From positions 1-64,000 of the forward strand of contig JADHYV010000005.1 in NCBI GenBank assembly GCA_027604705.1: a DNA stretch of 64,000 nucleotides. The letters are read 5' to 3'. This stretch comes from Allomyces arbusculus (taxonomy: Eukaryota; Blastocladiomycota; Blastocladiomycetes; Blastocladiales; Blastocladiaceae). The notes below the pieces were generated by a model. It searched no databases, was not told where the DNA came from, and saw only the letters and a program-made list of their open reading frames with translations. Both the position numbers and the translations under genes were made by a program. Below, one piece after another: positions 30,924 through 43,800 of the stretch. Position 1 is the stretch's first letter; the number at the start of each line of letters is the position of its first letter.

Positions 30924-33506
30924 ATGCCCGGGCCCATCACGCCACCCTCCACCGACCCGGCCGCGCTTGACGCGGCCGTCAGTGAGTACATTACCAAGCT
31001 CTCAGCCGACATTCGCGCCATGACAGTCCCTGCGCGGCCCTCGGCGATCGTCGTCGCCAAAAAGCTCCTCAACGATGCCCTCGCCTGCGACGAGCAGCAC
31101 GACTTCGCGTCGGCGTTTCGCCACTACCTGCAATTCGCGACCATTGTCCTCGAGGTCCTGCCCAAGGTCGCGCTCACCGCCGACATGCAACATCAGTACA
31201 AGCTGTTGCACGTGCACATCCCCAAGGTGCTCGACCGCTCCGAGGCCCTGCGCGACGTGCTCATGCGCACCAAACGCCACGAACTGATCGCAGCGGCGAA
31301 CGCTGCCGCGGCACGCAACGCCGCCGCGCCCATCTCAACCCCGCCGGCAGCATCAGCACTCGCCGCGCCTAAGCCGATCCATCCGCCGGCAAGGTCGAGC
31401 AGCTACCGGACACCACCGCCGACATCGGCATCGACTCCGCTCTCGGCATCGCCACGCGCAGGACAGCTGAGTCTTGCTCCATTGACGTCGCTGCCACCCG
31501 CGCGCAAGTCTTCCATGTCGCCGGGAACTGCACACGTGTCCCCCACGTCGCCCGCATCCTACGCGCTCGGCCCACCAGCTGAAGCGCCCAACGGCGTGCA
31601 CATTCGCCGCCCGGCGCCTGCGAATGGCGCAGGAGTCCCCGCGCGTACCGTCTCACTCGAGCAGATCCCCAATGGGACCGGGAACGGGTACCACCGGTCG
31701 GTACACGATGTAGTACGTTATCACATTGCGTCCCCCACGAACACGGCTCGATCCTGACATCCACACAAAATTTTCTAGATCCAAGCATCGATGGCCGCCA
31801 GCAACGGCGTCGCGACCCCTCGGTCCATGGCGACCCTCGACGACGACGCGCGCCGCAGGCAACGCGCGCTGCGCACGCAATCGATCCTCGACCCGCGTGC
31901 ATGGGGCGGGCAGTACCTGTCGTCCCTCTCGGCCGACCCGGACCCGAATGCGCCCACCACCACCACTTGGCTCCCGCCCACGGCGCCCGGCGACTTGCCC
32001 GTCGTGATCCCGCCGCCGGCGTTGCCCCCACGAAAACCTGCCCCATCGTCGCCGTTGAACGGCGACGTGGCGATTCTCGGTTCGGCGGGCCCGCGCGGAT
32101 CCATGGTGGCGGGGTCGCCGCACCGCGCGCTGCGCCGTGTTTCGACGGGCTTACCGCAGCGGTCGGCGAGCGCGTTGAGTTCGCCGGCGACGCCCGGAAT
32201 GGGCATGGCGGCATTGTCACGCACGTTCACGGAGACGCGGTTCCATGCGTCGGCGTCGGCGTTTTCCGAAGTCGATTCGCATGGCGTCTGTGGGCTCAAG
32301 AACATGGGCAACTCGTGTTACCAGAACAGTATCTTGCAGTGCTTGAATGGCACGGTGCCGCTGATGCGGTACTTTGCGTGTACGTTGTTGGGTGTCGAGC
32401 AGCAGAGGTCCTACGAACTGGACGCTGGAATTGATGCATTTGCGACGACTTTTGTAGCCGGCGCGTTCAAGGCGCACCTGAACCCGAAAAACCCCTTGGG
32501 TACCGGCGGCCAGCTGTCGGTCGCCTTCTTCAACCTCGTTCAGGACATGTCGCGGTCGTCAGGCACGTTTGTCGCGCCCGTGCAGTTCCGCGACGTGCTC
32601 GCCAACTGCGCGCCGCAGTTTGCCTCTTACGATCAGCAGGACTCGCAAGAGTTCCTGGCTTACATGCTCGATACGCTGCATGAAGACCTCAAGCGGCCGC
32701 CACCGCCCGGCGTTCCCCTGCCGCCGTCTGACAATGACGACCTTGATTCGCTCGATGCGGCGACCGGCGCTCATATCGCCTGGGACCGGTACCTCGTCAA
32801 AAACAGTTCGTTCCTGGTGGAACTGTTTCAGGGCCAAGTGCGGTCGCAGTTGCGGTGCCTGACATGCGGGAAAACGTCCATCACCTACGCGCCGTTCATG
32901 ACGATGCCGTTACCGCTTCCGTCGGGTTCGCCGCGTGATGTTTTTTCGCTAGAACAGTGCTTGCACGAGTACTTGCGCACGGAGATCCTCGACGGGGACA
33001 ACGCCTGGCGGTGTCCGCAGTGCCAGGCGTTTGTCGCCGCGGAAAAGTCGACGCAGGTGACTCGGTGGCCCGAGGTATTGCTGCTCACGCTCAAGCGGTT
33101 CAGCTATGTCGGCCCGTTCCGTAACAAGGTCGGGAACTTGGTGCAGTTCCCCGTGCGGTCACTGAATTTGAATGCCTACGTCGGATTGCCGAGCAACGCG
33201 GATACGTTCGTGTATGACTTGTACGGCGTCTCGAATCATTTTGGAGGCATGGATGGCGGGCACTGTACGTTCCTCTTTCGATTCCTCGATGCGACATAGA
33301 ATGGAGAGGCTGACGGGTCCGGCATCGATGTAGACACGGCCATTGTCAACCACGGCAACGCCTGGCACTACTTTGACGACTCGCGCGTGTCCAAGTGCGA
33401 CGACGAGCGCGATATCGTCACTCCCGCCGCCTACAACTTGTTTTATGTACGCCGGCAGGGGCTCACGGGCGCCAGCGCAGCCAGCAATGGCGCGTCCAAG
33501 CTCTAG
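30924..33506 (+). CDS. USP8/Doa4-like ubiquitin-specific protease
   Basis: Exons 30924-31712, 31779-33264 and 33334-33506 give 815 residues; the 66- and 69-nt introns both use GTACGT. Residues 1-110 are a helical domain (YITKLSADIRAMTVPARPSA, DEQHDFASAFRHYLQFATIV, QYKLLHVHIPKVLDRSEAL) resembling the USP8 dimerisation/MIT-like N-terminus. A disordered Pro/Ser linker follows. The catalytic domain begins near 435 with the Cys box GLKNMGNSCYQNSILQCLNG. It includes YDQQDSQEFLAYMLDTLHED and zinc-ribbon cysteines (LRCLTCGKT, WRCPQCQAF). It ends with the His box HFGGMDGGHYTAIVNHG and WHYFDDSRVSKC. Doa4/USP8 recycle ubiquitin at endosomes; that role is inferred. A truncated duplicate of its 5' end lies 1.4 kb upstream. 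Confidence 0.92.
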
Positions 33507-33767
33507 GACGCTGCCGTCGTCTGGGTCGTCGTACGGCGCGTGTCGCCGGGTGGAGACGATTAACAAGATTTCTGTACATAGCATGCTGATGAGTTCTAGA
33601 GGATGGGTGAGGAGAGGAGGAAGGGAGGAGGATGGTGTCGCAGACGGATCTAATTGAGAGAGCGGCAAAGCCAACGTCGTCAAGGTGGACGCGACAACGA
33701 CCAAACAGCAAAATTTCTCCAAAGCTCTCGAAATCATCCTCCATCAATCGTGCCGTGCCTTCTCGCC
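33507..33767. other. Short intergenic between tandem genes
   Basis: 261 bp between the deubiquitinase stop and the channel start, both on +. It must contain the deubiquitinase 3' UTR and the channel promoter. No element was recognised. Confidence 0.4.
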
Positions 33768-36700
33768 ATGGACCACCAAGCGCGCGACGCGCGCCAGTCC
33801 TTGCCCAACTTACCGCAATCCCATGCCGAGCGCACGACTGACGCGCCAGCGCCAACCATGACCCCGGTGGCAGCAGTACCAGTCGTGCTGATCGAAGGCA
33901 GTGGCCGGCTTGCGAGCCCATTCACAACCCCGCCAAGGCCGGCAGCAGCCCACGCCGTACCCGTATCATGGAATCCCGGCGCTCCGCAAGACGTCTTGTC
34001 GCGCACCGGCCCAGATCCACCATCTCATGACGGCAGACGCGATCGAAGCGGACCTGTCGTGGTTCTGCCTGTCCCCACCGTCTCCGCGGACGGAATCGCG
34101 CCGAACGTCACTTCGGCGTCATCGCCGTCGCGCGCAACCCGTGATCAGGCTCTACCCCCGACGATTCGCGTTGGCAGCGAAGCCGACGTGTGCACGCCCG
34201 CGACCGTCCCTGCGCCGTGGCCGCCCGGCAGCGCAGCACCGCGTCGGCCCGCCGACACGGCGTTCTGCAGCGACACGGCGCTGGCGCCTGTAACGACAGA
34301 ATTCACCGTCGTGACCACGTCCGCGTCGACTGCATTGAATCTCGCTGCATCCCCGCCCCCCTTCGCCGCCGCTCCGACGCGTGGACCGTCTGCGGCCCTC
34401 GCGCCACCGCCACCCGCGGGCCTCTCGCTCGCGGCCACACTCGAACACTACGTCGGCAACGTATCCGCCCTCGCGCTTAACACGCGCGTATCCAGCACGT
34501 CGCTCGCCTCGTCGCGGCGCGCAGCGACTCCCGCACGACCGCGGCTCGTTTCTGGTGGAGCAGGAGGGGACGATCTCGACGACCAGGCCGAAGCCGGGCT
34601 CGCGTCACCACCGCTGACTCGGCCGGACGTGCCGCTGTTGAGGGAAAACTCGCCAGCACCACGAGATGCGCCGGCCACGTTGCAGCGCACGCTCCAGTCC
34701 TACACGAGCAAGCGCGCGTACGCGGACCGGGGTGGGGACCGGAAACTCAGGTGGCGGCAGCGGTGGCGGCAGCGGTGGCGGCAGCGTGTGCGCGCGCTGA
34801 AGTCCGACCCGCGCGACCAAGCGTGGGTTTACTTTGATATGTTGATTCGCGTGATTGACATTTGTGCGTCCCGAGAGACGAGGACGTTGGTACCGCGCAA
34901 ACAAATTCTGACCATGGGGTTTGCGCAGACTACCTGATTAGCATCCCGACGCTACTCGCGTTCCTGTGCGATTACAGCCTGAGCTATACGTTTCAGGTAC
35001 CACGTGTACTCCTTCTCCACCCATGTCCGACGCGATGCGACTCACACCGTGCACCATGCTAGTTCATTGCCCTCGATTGCCTGTTTCTCGTTGCGCTCGC
35101 CCTGCAGCTGCTGCGGCCGCGATTCGACCGCTACGGCCAGCTTGTGACTGACCGCAAAGAGAAGATTCGCGTGTTCTTGCAACGCCCGACGGCATGGCTC
35201 GAGGTGCGTGATATTGTTGTTCGCGCAGGCTAATGGTGTTCTCGTCACTCATTCAAGAATGCACGCTTTGTCCTAGATTGTCGGCGCGATTCCGGTTGAC
35301 GTACGTAGGTGCCTTGTTCACGGGGATGAATTGCAACAACGTGCCGCGACTCACGTTACCCTTTGGAATTGTAGTGGGTGATCATTTTCTGGGTGCTGGC
35401 CACGGACAGCGACATGTCGTGCCAGAAGCCGACGTTTGTCTACGGCACGCGCTTCTTTGACCAGCCGCAGCCGGGCCTGACCCTGACGGGGATCCGGTAC
35501 GACTACCAGCGCAGGTTCGTATTATTTGGGGGGGGGGGGGGGGGGGGGGGGGGCGCGGGGGGGGGGGGGGGGGCCCGCGGGGCCCGACCGCCCGCGCGCC
35601 CCCCCGGCCCGCGGCGGGGCGCCCGAGCGGCAGCGGGCGGGCGNNNNNNNNNNCTTGCTCTTTTTTTGCCTTTCTGCTTGTTTTTTTTTTGGCCGCGGGT
35701 TTTTTTTACCCCCGCCCCGGGGCGGGCCTCTCAGGGGTTTGTGTTAGTCCAACCCCCGCTTTTTTTTTTTTTTTGCCCCCCCCCCCCCCCCCCCCGACCT
35801 CCGCGTTCGCAACTGAGTCTCCTGGACTAACCTCATCCCGGACAGCAATATTCCACCGGAGCTGCTGTGGTACGGCATTCTCCGAAGTATCAAGATGATG
35901 CGTACAGCGCCCACGTTTCTGTGGGCCATGAACGCCAAGATCCCACGGATTCCCGACACGATCTCGCGGCTCCTCAAGACGCTCGTCTTCTCGATTTTCC
36001 TGTCGCACGTCGACGCGTGCTGCTTTTGGGTCATGGAAACGACCATTATTTCCGAGCAGCGGTGGATCACGGCGACGCGTGTCATTGTCGATGCCGACCG
36101 CAACTTGACCTCGTTCACGGAGCGGTACCTGCGCAATTTTTACGGGTCGCAGCGTGCTCTTTACTTTATTCCGAGGGATGTGACCGAGGTGCGCTGTCAT
36201 TCAATGGCCATGACGTTGAGCCGAGGGCCCATGGCGCGACACTGACCCGTGCTTCACGAACCGTTTAATGTCTTTCAGTTGCCGGAGATTGTGTTCCAAG
36301 CGATTGAAATGCTAATTGCCGCGGGTATGCTTCCCCGCGACCTTCGCTCCGCTCGCGAGACCGGCGAGTGCTCACCGAACTTGGCCCCTTACGTTTCACT
36401 CCACCCATCAGTGTTGTACGGCAGTATCTTCGGTAACCTTGCGTCGATCGTTCGGGCCCTCGACTCGCGCGCGGCCCTTGACAAGGCCGCAAAGCAACGT
36501 AACTTTAAAAAGGAGTTTCTCGCGCACTACATGATCGAACACGGGTTCCCGCCGGCACTGCAGCGCAAGATCCTCGACCACGAGGAGTTTGATTGGCAGC
36601 ATAAGAAGGGGCTCGACTTGGAGTCGCTCTTTGGCGATTTGCCGCCGGCCTACCGGCAAGAGGTCGCTGCGCACCTGTACTACGAGTACGTTTGGCACAG

Positions 36701-37611
36701 TTGGTACGTGGGTTTGGGGCTGGGACTGACGACTGGGGTAGCTTGGTCTGCTCGGTCCCAATATTCAAGAACACGTCGCGCCCGTTCCGGCTCGCGCTGT
36801 GCGAACGGTACGTCCGCGTGGTCGCGAAACCGCGAGCTGCGCTGACGGGGTGAAAACATTCGATAGGATCACGTCGATTCGGTTGCCGCGTGGATTTCTC
36901 GTGTGCAAGGCCGGCGACCAGGCAAACGAGGCGTACATCATTTCGTCAGGTGCCGTTGATGTGCTCACGCCCGACGAGGCGCAAGTGCTCGTGGAACTCA
37001 AGACGGGCGCGTTCTTTGGCGAGATTGGTGCGTTGCCTGAGGTCGTATCCCGGTTGTGTGCGTGTGTGGCTGATTTGCTCACCCGACGGTGGATGGGGTG
37101 GATCAGGGCTGTTTGAAAAGACGACCCGGAACGCGACCATCAAAACAACCGTGGAAACGACATTGGTATGATTTATTTCCGCAGGGGCTCTGCAACGCGG
37201 TGGACCTCTTTGATCTGACCGTCGTGTCGTTTTCTGCACCAGTGCGTTTTGCGTAAAGACTACTTCCACGCGGTCCTCGACAACTATCCCGAGATCAAGG
37301 ACCGGCTCGGGAAGGAAATCGCCAAGCGCAAGCAGCAACAGTCGCAGGAAATCGCACAACGCAGACGCGAGCAGCAGGCCGAGCAGGAGGAGCGCGAACG
37401 AGCGCGACAACGGGATCAACTGCAACTCAACGACCTGAGGGAAGTCAAGGCCTCGTCGGCAACGAGTTTGGGATCGAGTTTTCTCAGCCAATTGCGCGTG
37501 AAAAGACCGTCGCTGCGGAATGGGCCCGGGTCGGTCTCGGCGGGCGCACTGCCGGGGATCGCGGCCGCGGCGGCAAGGAGCAAATCGACGACGTTGATGC
37601 CGTTGTCGTGA
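33768..37611 (+). CDS. Cyclic-nucleotide-gated-type channel with non-canonical pore
   Basis: Twelve exons: 33768-34863, 34929-34996, 35063-35203, 35277-35300, 35375-35514, 35846-36188, 36279-36324, 36412-36685, 36742-36807, 36867-37027, 37107-37165 and 37243-37611, giving 928 residues. The first ~340 residues are disordered. S1 (VYFDMLIRVIDIYYLISIP), S2 (FIALDCLFLVALALQLL), a weakly charged S4 region (YGILRSIKMMR) and S5 (LVFSIFLSHVDACCFWVM) follow. The pore reads NFYGSQRALYFIPRDVTE, with no GYG. S6 is IEMLIAAVLYGSIFGN. After a C-linker, the cyclic-nucleotide-binding domain (about 733-825) has GAFFGEIGLF and TRNATIKT, keeping the phosphate-binding Arg. The tail is a Q/E/R-rich coiled coil. 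Exon 4 is 24 nt. The intron 35515-35845 holds the assembly gap, so exon 5/6 joining is the least certain. In Blastocladiella a K+-selective CNG channel acts with a rhodopsin-guanylyl cyclase in zoospore phototaxis; this may be a relative. Confidence 0.85.
34750..34786 (+). repeat. Three tandem 12-mers coding RWRQ
   Basis: A CGGTGGCGGCAG-type unit is repeated three times within exon 1 of the channel gene and encodes RWRQRWRQRWRQ. Length polymorphism would be in frame. It sits in the disordered N-terminal region, shortly before S1. Confidence 0.7.
35523..35815. other. Assembly gap with low-quality homopolymers
   Basis: Ten Ns at 35644-35653 are flanked on the left by long G runs and C/G blocks (35527-35643) and on the right by T runs, then C runs (to about 35796). 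This symmetry of G/C homopolymers around a gap is typical of sequence read into an unresolved homopolymer, not of biology. It lies inside an intron of the channel gene; a normal intron end (CTAAC branch site, GGACAG acceptor) resumes at 35826-35845. The true intron length is unknown. Confidence 0.9.
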
Positions 37612-37808
37612 CGACGGGAGAGGGCTGGTGGACTGCGGGAGGGGGGGGGGGGGAGGGGCAAATGGGTGGATGGGGATGCACTGTTCGCAACAGTCTACGG
37701 AGCACCGATGAAGAATGGCGGAACAGAATAGATATATTTACATTGAAGACTGGCAAAACTGTGCGTCGTTGATCATCGTGCTGATGGCATGAGAGCTGAA
37801 CGGCAAAG

Positions 37809-40800
37809 CTACGCGTCCTTGGCCAAAGCGCGAATGGACTGGTCGAGCGACATCGTCAGGTACGTGTGTACGAGCTCCGGCACCACGTCCTTTTTCACGA
37901 GCCAGTCAAGCGGCGGCGTCGCCTCGCCCATCATCTTGAGCCGTGGCGCGAGCACGGGTGGCTCCACGGGCACCAGCACCCACTTCCTGGCCGCGTCTTC
38001 TGCGGCCTCGTCAGCTGCTGACACGACAGCCGTCTTGGCAATCTGCAGCGTGCGCATTGTGCGCGTGACCTCACTGTCGTAAAGCGTGATCATATCCGTC
38101 AAGTTGCGGTATAGGATCATGTTGAGCGCGAGATCCACCATGCCGTCAAACGCCGTGACGAAGGTGTGTCGCACGGTGCGCTCGGTGGACGACGCCGACG
38201 TGGTCATGGTCAAGTCCGCCGCGGGCACCGACGCGATCAGCTTGGCAATGCGCTGGTTGCGGGCGAGCTGCAGAAGGTGCGCAGTCGGCGCCGCCGTTGC
38301 GGATGCAGACTTGTTGGTATCGCCCGTGTTGGGCTTGGACGACGGCACCGTCTGCTGTAGCTTGGCGCTGTTGAGATGCGCCTTGAGCACGCGGTCGGTC
38401 GGGTCGCCCGGCGCGACCGTCAAGTGAATCACGAGCTTCTCGAGCAGAGCCGTGATGTGTTCCTGGTCCTCAAGCGAGTCGCTGAACACGTGCAGACCCA
38501 GACTGCCGAGAAGGATCGTAAACGACCCAGACACGCGCGTGTCGAGTTCCTCTGGCACTGGCCGTGCCAGAGAGCCGTTGCTCGCGTTCGCGCTCAACTC
38601 GCCAGTCTTGATCCCTCCCGCATCGGTGCCGTTGCCGCCGCGAATCGGTCGAGCCCCAACCACGTCCTTGAGCCGGTGGACAATGTTGAGCACCGACGGC
38701 GCCGTCCTCGACGACGTCAGGACCGTGATCCCGCTCATGCGCATGTCCACATTAGCATTCGCCGGCTGCATGACGACCAGCACACCGAGCGTGTCGAGCT
38801 CGAGCACCAGAACTACGTCCGTCTGGTATTTAAGCCGCACCTGGAACAGGTCAAACCCGGCATGGATCACGGTCCGGTCTGGGAGCAAGTGTGCAGTCGC
38901 GTGCAAATGGTCGAGCTTGGCATCCCCCTGGACACGGCCCGTGAGCACCAAGTGAAGGTCGCCAACGGCATGCACCGTTTGCTTTTCCGCATGGAAAAAC
39001 AGGTCCTTGGATGTGGCCACGGCCTTGCCAATCGATTGGCCCATGTTGACCGAGACCTCGAATGAACGCACGACCACGACCGACAGTGGGAACTCGGGCG
39101 CCTGCGATGACGTAGCACTCGGCCGTATCGACGGCGACTGCCGCCCGCTCGCTTGCGATGACGCGACACCACCATTGGGTGCTGCGGGCCGCACGCTCTC
39201 AGTCCACTCGTCGACCCACCCGAGCAGCTCCATCGTGTGCCGCAAGACCAGAGACAGCTGCACCGACGGAACGTCGCCCTTGATCCCTTCAGCATCGCGC
39301 GTGAGAAGCGCGTCCGTGACCGACAAGTGCGTGCAATCCTCGACGGCAAAAGGGTGGTGCACCGAAAATGACAAGAGTGGTACGTGCACGGTCCACTTGT
39401 TTCGGTGGAAATGCGCCGTGCCGGACGTGTGGAACCGGCCGAGGCATTTGGAGCGCTTTCCCTTCAGGTCGATTTCGGTTGGGTCGAGCACGACGAGAAC
39501 CTGGAACGGGAGCGGCGGGGCTGCAGCGGCGGCCGCGGGTGGAGGAACTGAAGCTGCGGGCGTCGTCTCGTGAACTGGATCGTGTTCCTGCTCAGCCGGC
39601 GCCAAGAAGGGCGACGCGAGTAGGGAGTGAATGAGCCCGACAAGCGACGGGTGCAGGACCGTCTTGGTTGCAGCAACGTAGATCCACAGCAGGTCGCCAT
39701 TGTGCAGCGCACGAACCGCTGGCAGTTGCACGTTGGAATCAATGACGAGCCCCTTGCCGCTTTCGACCTGCACGTCGAGATTCGGAAACCTGACGGCAGT
39801 GGCCGGTTCTAGTTCCGCGTGCCCGGGACGTGGTGTCGGCCCCGCCGAATCCGTGCCCGTGAGGGCATCGGTTTTCGTCGACTTGGTGCCACTGTTGTAG
39901 GCCTCGACCACGCGCTGAGCCGACACGAAAAAGTTGCGCACTTCGTCGACGAGCTTCGTGATACTCAGTGCGAGCTGGTCTTGGATCGTAATCTGGTACG
40001 GCGCGACCTGCACCGACCACACGTCGGCGCCGATATTGACTGCCCACTGTGGGAACAGCAGCCGCGAGTCGCCGAGCATGTAGAGAATGTCGTGTAGGAC
40101 GGCTTGGTACGCCTGGTGGTCGCGGACGAGGTGCAGCGACCGTAACGAGACTTCGGCCGAGTGTTGGGCGTCGAGCATCAACAGGCACGACACGGACGAG
40201 ACGGCAATCTCCCATCGCGTCCTGGGCGCCGCAGCTGATGCCGCGTCCCATTGCATATCGAGCGACTCGATCACCCGCTGCGTCGTCGCGCCGAGCCGCT
40301 GAATCTCTTGCTCCTTGGCCGCGCGTCGCGCCTTGGCCTCGGCCATGATGAACGCGGCCACCTCGAGCATTTGCTGGACGGCCCGCGGCTGCACGAGCAT
40401 GTTGAGCCGGCGGACCACGACTGACAGGATCGACGACGACGTGACCGAACCTGCCAGCTGGATCTGCGAGAGCACGGCATTAGACGGCGATAAAAACGCC
40501 AGAGCCATGTGGCTCGAGTCAAAGCTCCACCCGTCACCAAACTTGGCGCCCGTGACCTGGTTCGACTCGACCCGGAGCGAGCCCTTTTCAGTTAGCAGGA
40601 GAAGCGCAATTCCTTCGAGCAGCACGTCTACTTGGCCCACAGTCGCCGTCGAGGACGATGGGTGCGCAGAGGCGGCAGCAAGTCCAGCCTTTGATGTTGG
40701 CGACGGGTTCCTCGATGAAAAGTTGAGCCGCGGGGACAGGAAGACGAGGAGCTCGAGCACGTCGTTGATTTCGCGTGACAAGAGCCACAGTGATGTTTCA

Positions 40801-43800
40801 ATGGGCTGCACCGTCGACGAGCGAATCACGCCCTCGAGCACACCGACAATGACCGTGGTCTTGTTCTTGGCCATGGAGAGACACAGCGTCGGGAGCGGAA
40901 TCATCGTCACTTCCTTGCCGACAGGCGTGAACCCAATCGCGAAGCGCGAAATGTCGACACTCCACCCATCGTTCAGAGACACGAGCACGCTCAGCTCGCT
41001 GTGCACCGACAGCGATGGCAGAATCCCGAGCGAAAGGCGGACATTGGCGACGGCCACGTCGAGCGCGAGCGGCGTCGAGCTGAACGAGAGCAGCGATGCG
41101 GCCTTGGTCTTCGACGTGCTTGCCGTGGGCGACGGGGTCGGTGACGCGGGGCGCGGCACAGGCAGATGCGACTTCCACTCTTCAAAAAAGGCGTAGAGCT
41201 GCAAAATGTTTTGTGGCAGCTCAAACTGGATCGAGTGCACCTGAACGAGATGCTTTTTGGCCGACACGCCCGACAGCTGGTGCAGAGACATTTCGAGCAG
41301 CGGGTTGGCCGCGATCATGCGCACATTGACGGCATCGACCGACCAGCCAATCGACGTGTGATCCTCTTTCCGACTCGACGACATGGAAGAGGGCACAGTG
41401 CCCGGGCCCGACGCGAGCACGGGCGAGTCGAGCAGCGACACGGTCGTGCCGGCGAGCTCAACCGTGGCGCGGACTTGGTGCGTGAGCCCGACGACTTCGA
41501 TGGTGCCGATCGACATGACGACGTGACGCTCCTTTTTCGGGGTTACCGCCGGCGGACGCGGAGGCAAAGCGGCCTTGGGCTCGGGGATCGTGTTGGCGGC
41601 CTTGGATTGTGCTTCGATGAGCGACTGGACGAGCGTAATAATACTGGGTTTGGCGAGCGCGTGCACATCCTCGACGTTGATAAAAATCTGGTCGAGCCCG
41701 TGCGCTACCAGCGAAATGCCCGTGATGCGCAGCACGTTGTCCTCGATCGTGAGCGTCGACGCGTCGAGCTTGGCCGACAAAAACACGCCGTCCTTGGACC
41801 ACAGCGCGCGATGCTTGGCCGCAGGCTTGTTCCAGACGAAATCAAACGCCATGGGCCCTTGATGGTCCGAGACTCGCCACGAGCTCTGCAACGATGGCAA
41901 GCCTACGGCCGTGATCGGGGGTAAATCCTGGCGCGCCAGAAGCTCGTCGGCGTCGCGCAGCGCGTCCGGGTTGCTGAGATGGTTGCGGATCACGCACAGG
42001 AACCGCCATGTGCTCGACTGCTGGTGCGGGCGCGCGCCAAGTCGCCACATATTCGACGGTTGCGTCAGGAACACGGGCTCGACGGGCGCGGCCGGAATCA
42101 GCGTGAGGAGCGACAGCAGCGACTCTACGCCCTTGGGCGTAGGCAAATCGGGCGGCTGCCATTTCGTCGCGGCTTCCATGACCACGTCCGGATTCGCGAC
42201 CTGCACGTCCAGGCTCGCCCAGTCGAACCGCACACGGTCGCCGCCGTCGCAAATCGCGTTGCTAATGTCGAGCGAGAGCACGCGCTCGCCGTCCTTGGGC
42301 GCTGCGCCAGCAGCAGGGATCGGCGGCAGGACGATCGAGTGCACGGCCAGGTTCGACAACTTGAGCTGAACCCATTCCGGACCAAGCGCACCCTGGAACG
42401 TGCTGAGCGTCGCCGTAGTCTGCAGCACTTGCTGTGCATTCGTCTCCTGTAGCAGCGTGCACGTCAGGTCCCGAATCGCGCACCCGACCGTGAGGTGGTT
42501 CGATTCGCGCGGGATCGTGCTGGTGGCCGCGGCAAACTGGCTGGCAGCGGCCAAATACGCCAGGTACAGCTCGTCAAACAGCGAGTCGACGGTCTGGGTG
42601 CGGCCAAGGAAAGCCGGAATCCCCTCGAGCGACGTGGGACACACCTGCACGGAGACCGTATCCTTGAAATCAAGAAACACGGTCGTGGAACCGTCCGAGA
42701 GGAGCGACACGAGCAAGTTCAGCAGCGGAGAGTCGCGCTGCACCGGCGGTAACGGCGGGTCCGGCTCACCGTGGTCGCGATGGAACGTGTTCAGATAATT
42801 GCGGCACGGGATCGGGTTGGCCGTGAGCATAGGTGTACCGAACCGCTGGATCGGGAACGCAAGCTGGCTCGAGTCGTGCGTCGACGACCGCAGGCGCGCC
42901 TCGGCATCGAGCGCCGTCGCGAACGAGTGGATCGATGTCGACGACGAGATTTCGGGAGGCGACGGTGGCCATGGCGTCAATGCCTCGTCGGGCTCCAAGT
43001 CCTCAATGGGGCTCAGGGCCGCATGCCGCGGCGGTGTTTCGCGGTCGATGAGCGGAGCGGCACCCATGAACTCCTGTTCTTGTCCACTACCCGTATCGGC
43101 AGGAACCGAATCGGCGAGTTCCGATTCGGGCGGTGGAGCCGCTTGCCCGCTGAGGTTGTAGTTCGAATACGAGAACGGCATCCCCGGCGCGGTGCCCGTC
43201 GCCGTCCCAAACGCTGCGACCATGGGCGGCGCATACCAGACGCTCTCGACGTCGGGCACGACACCGAAAAGATTACTGAGCCGGCCTGTGGGTGCATCGT
43301 GCCGGAGCACGTGCAAGATCCGCTCCTGGTAACTCGGCGAGTGCTGGTCGGGCCGCGCGCGCAGGTGCAGGACGAGATGCTGAGCGCGAAAGTGCGCGAG
43401 CTCGACCGAGTCGTCACCCGTGGCGAGCACATGTGCAATCTTGATGGTTGCGAGCGACATAAGCGTCATGTCGTCCTGACCCAAGTCCTCGTTGCCGACA
43501 TACACTTGGCCAAGCACAACCTTGATAAAATGGCCGCCCTGTCCGAGCACTTCGAGGTCAATTGCCGGCACCTCGAGCGAAAGCTGCGCAAACGAGCTCG
43601 GTTTCGGCTCTGGCGGTCGAATCATGTTATCCAGGTCCTTGAAGTGCGCAGCAAACGCGTTCGCGCACCGCACGAGACCGTGCACGGAGCTCACGTCGAC
43701 AGCGCCAACAATGGGACCGAGCTTGGCGCGCCAGCTGACAGCGTACTCAGGATTCAGCGGCGGCAGACCAAACAGGCGGTGGCCGTGCACCGACACGGAC

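Noticed and set aside
35527-35815. Poly-G, poly-T and poly-C runs as a structured or regulatory element
   Set aside because: They flank a run of Ns and mirror each other, as expected for unresolved homopolymer reads in an intron.
37178-37242. Extra coding exon (GLCNAVDLFDLT) in the channel's nucleotide-binding domain
   Set aside because: It would need a 19-nt intron after it. Treating 37166-37242 as one 77-nt intron with a CTGACC branch site gives the expected TTLCVLRKDYFHAVLDNYPE block.
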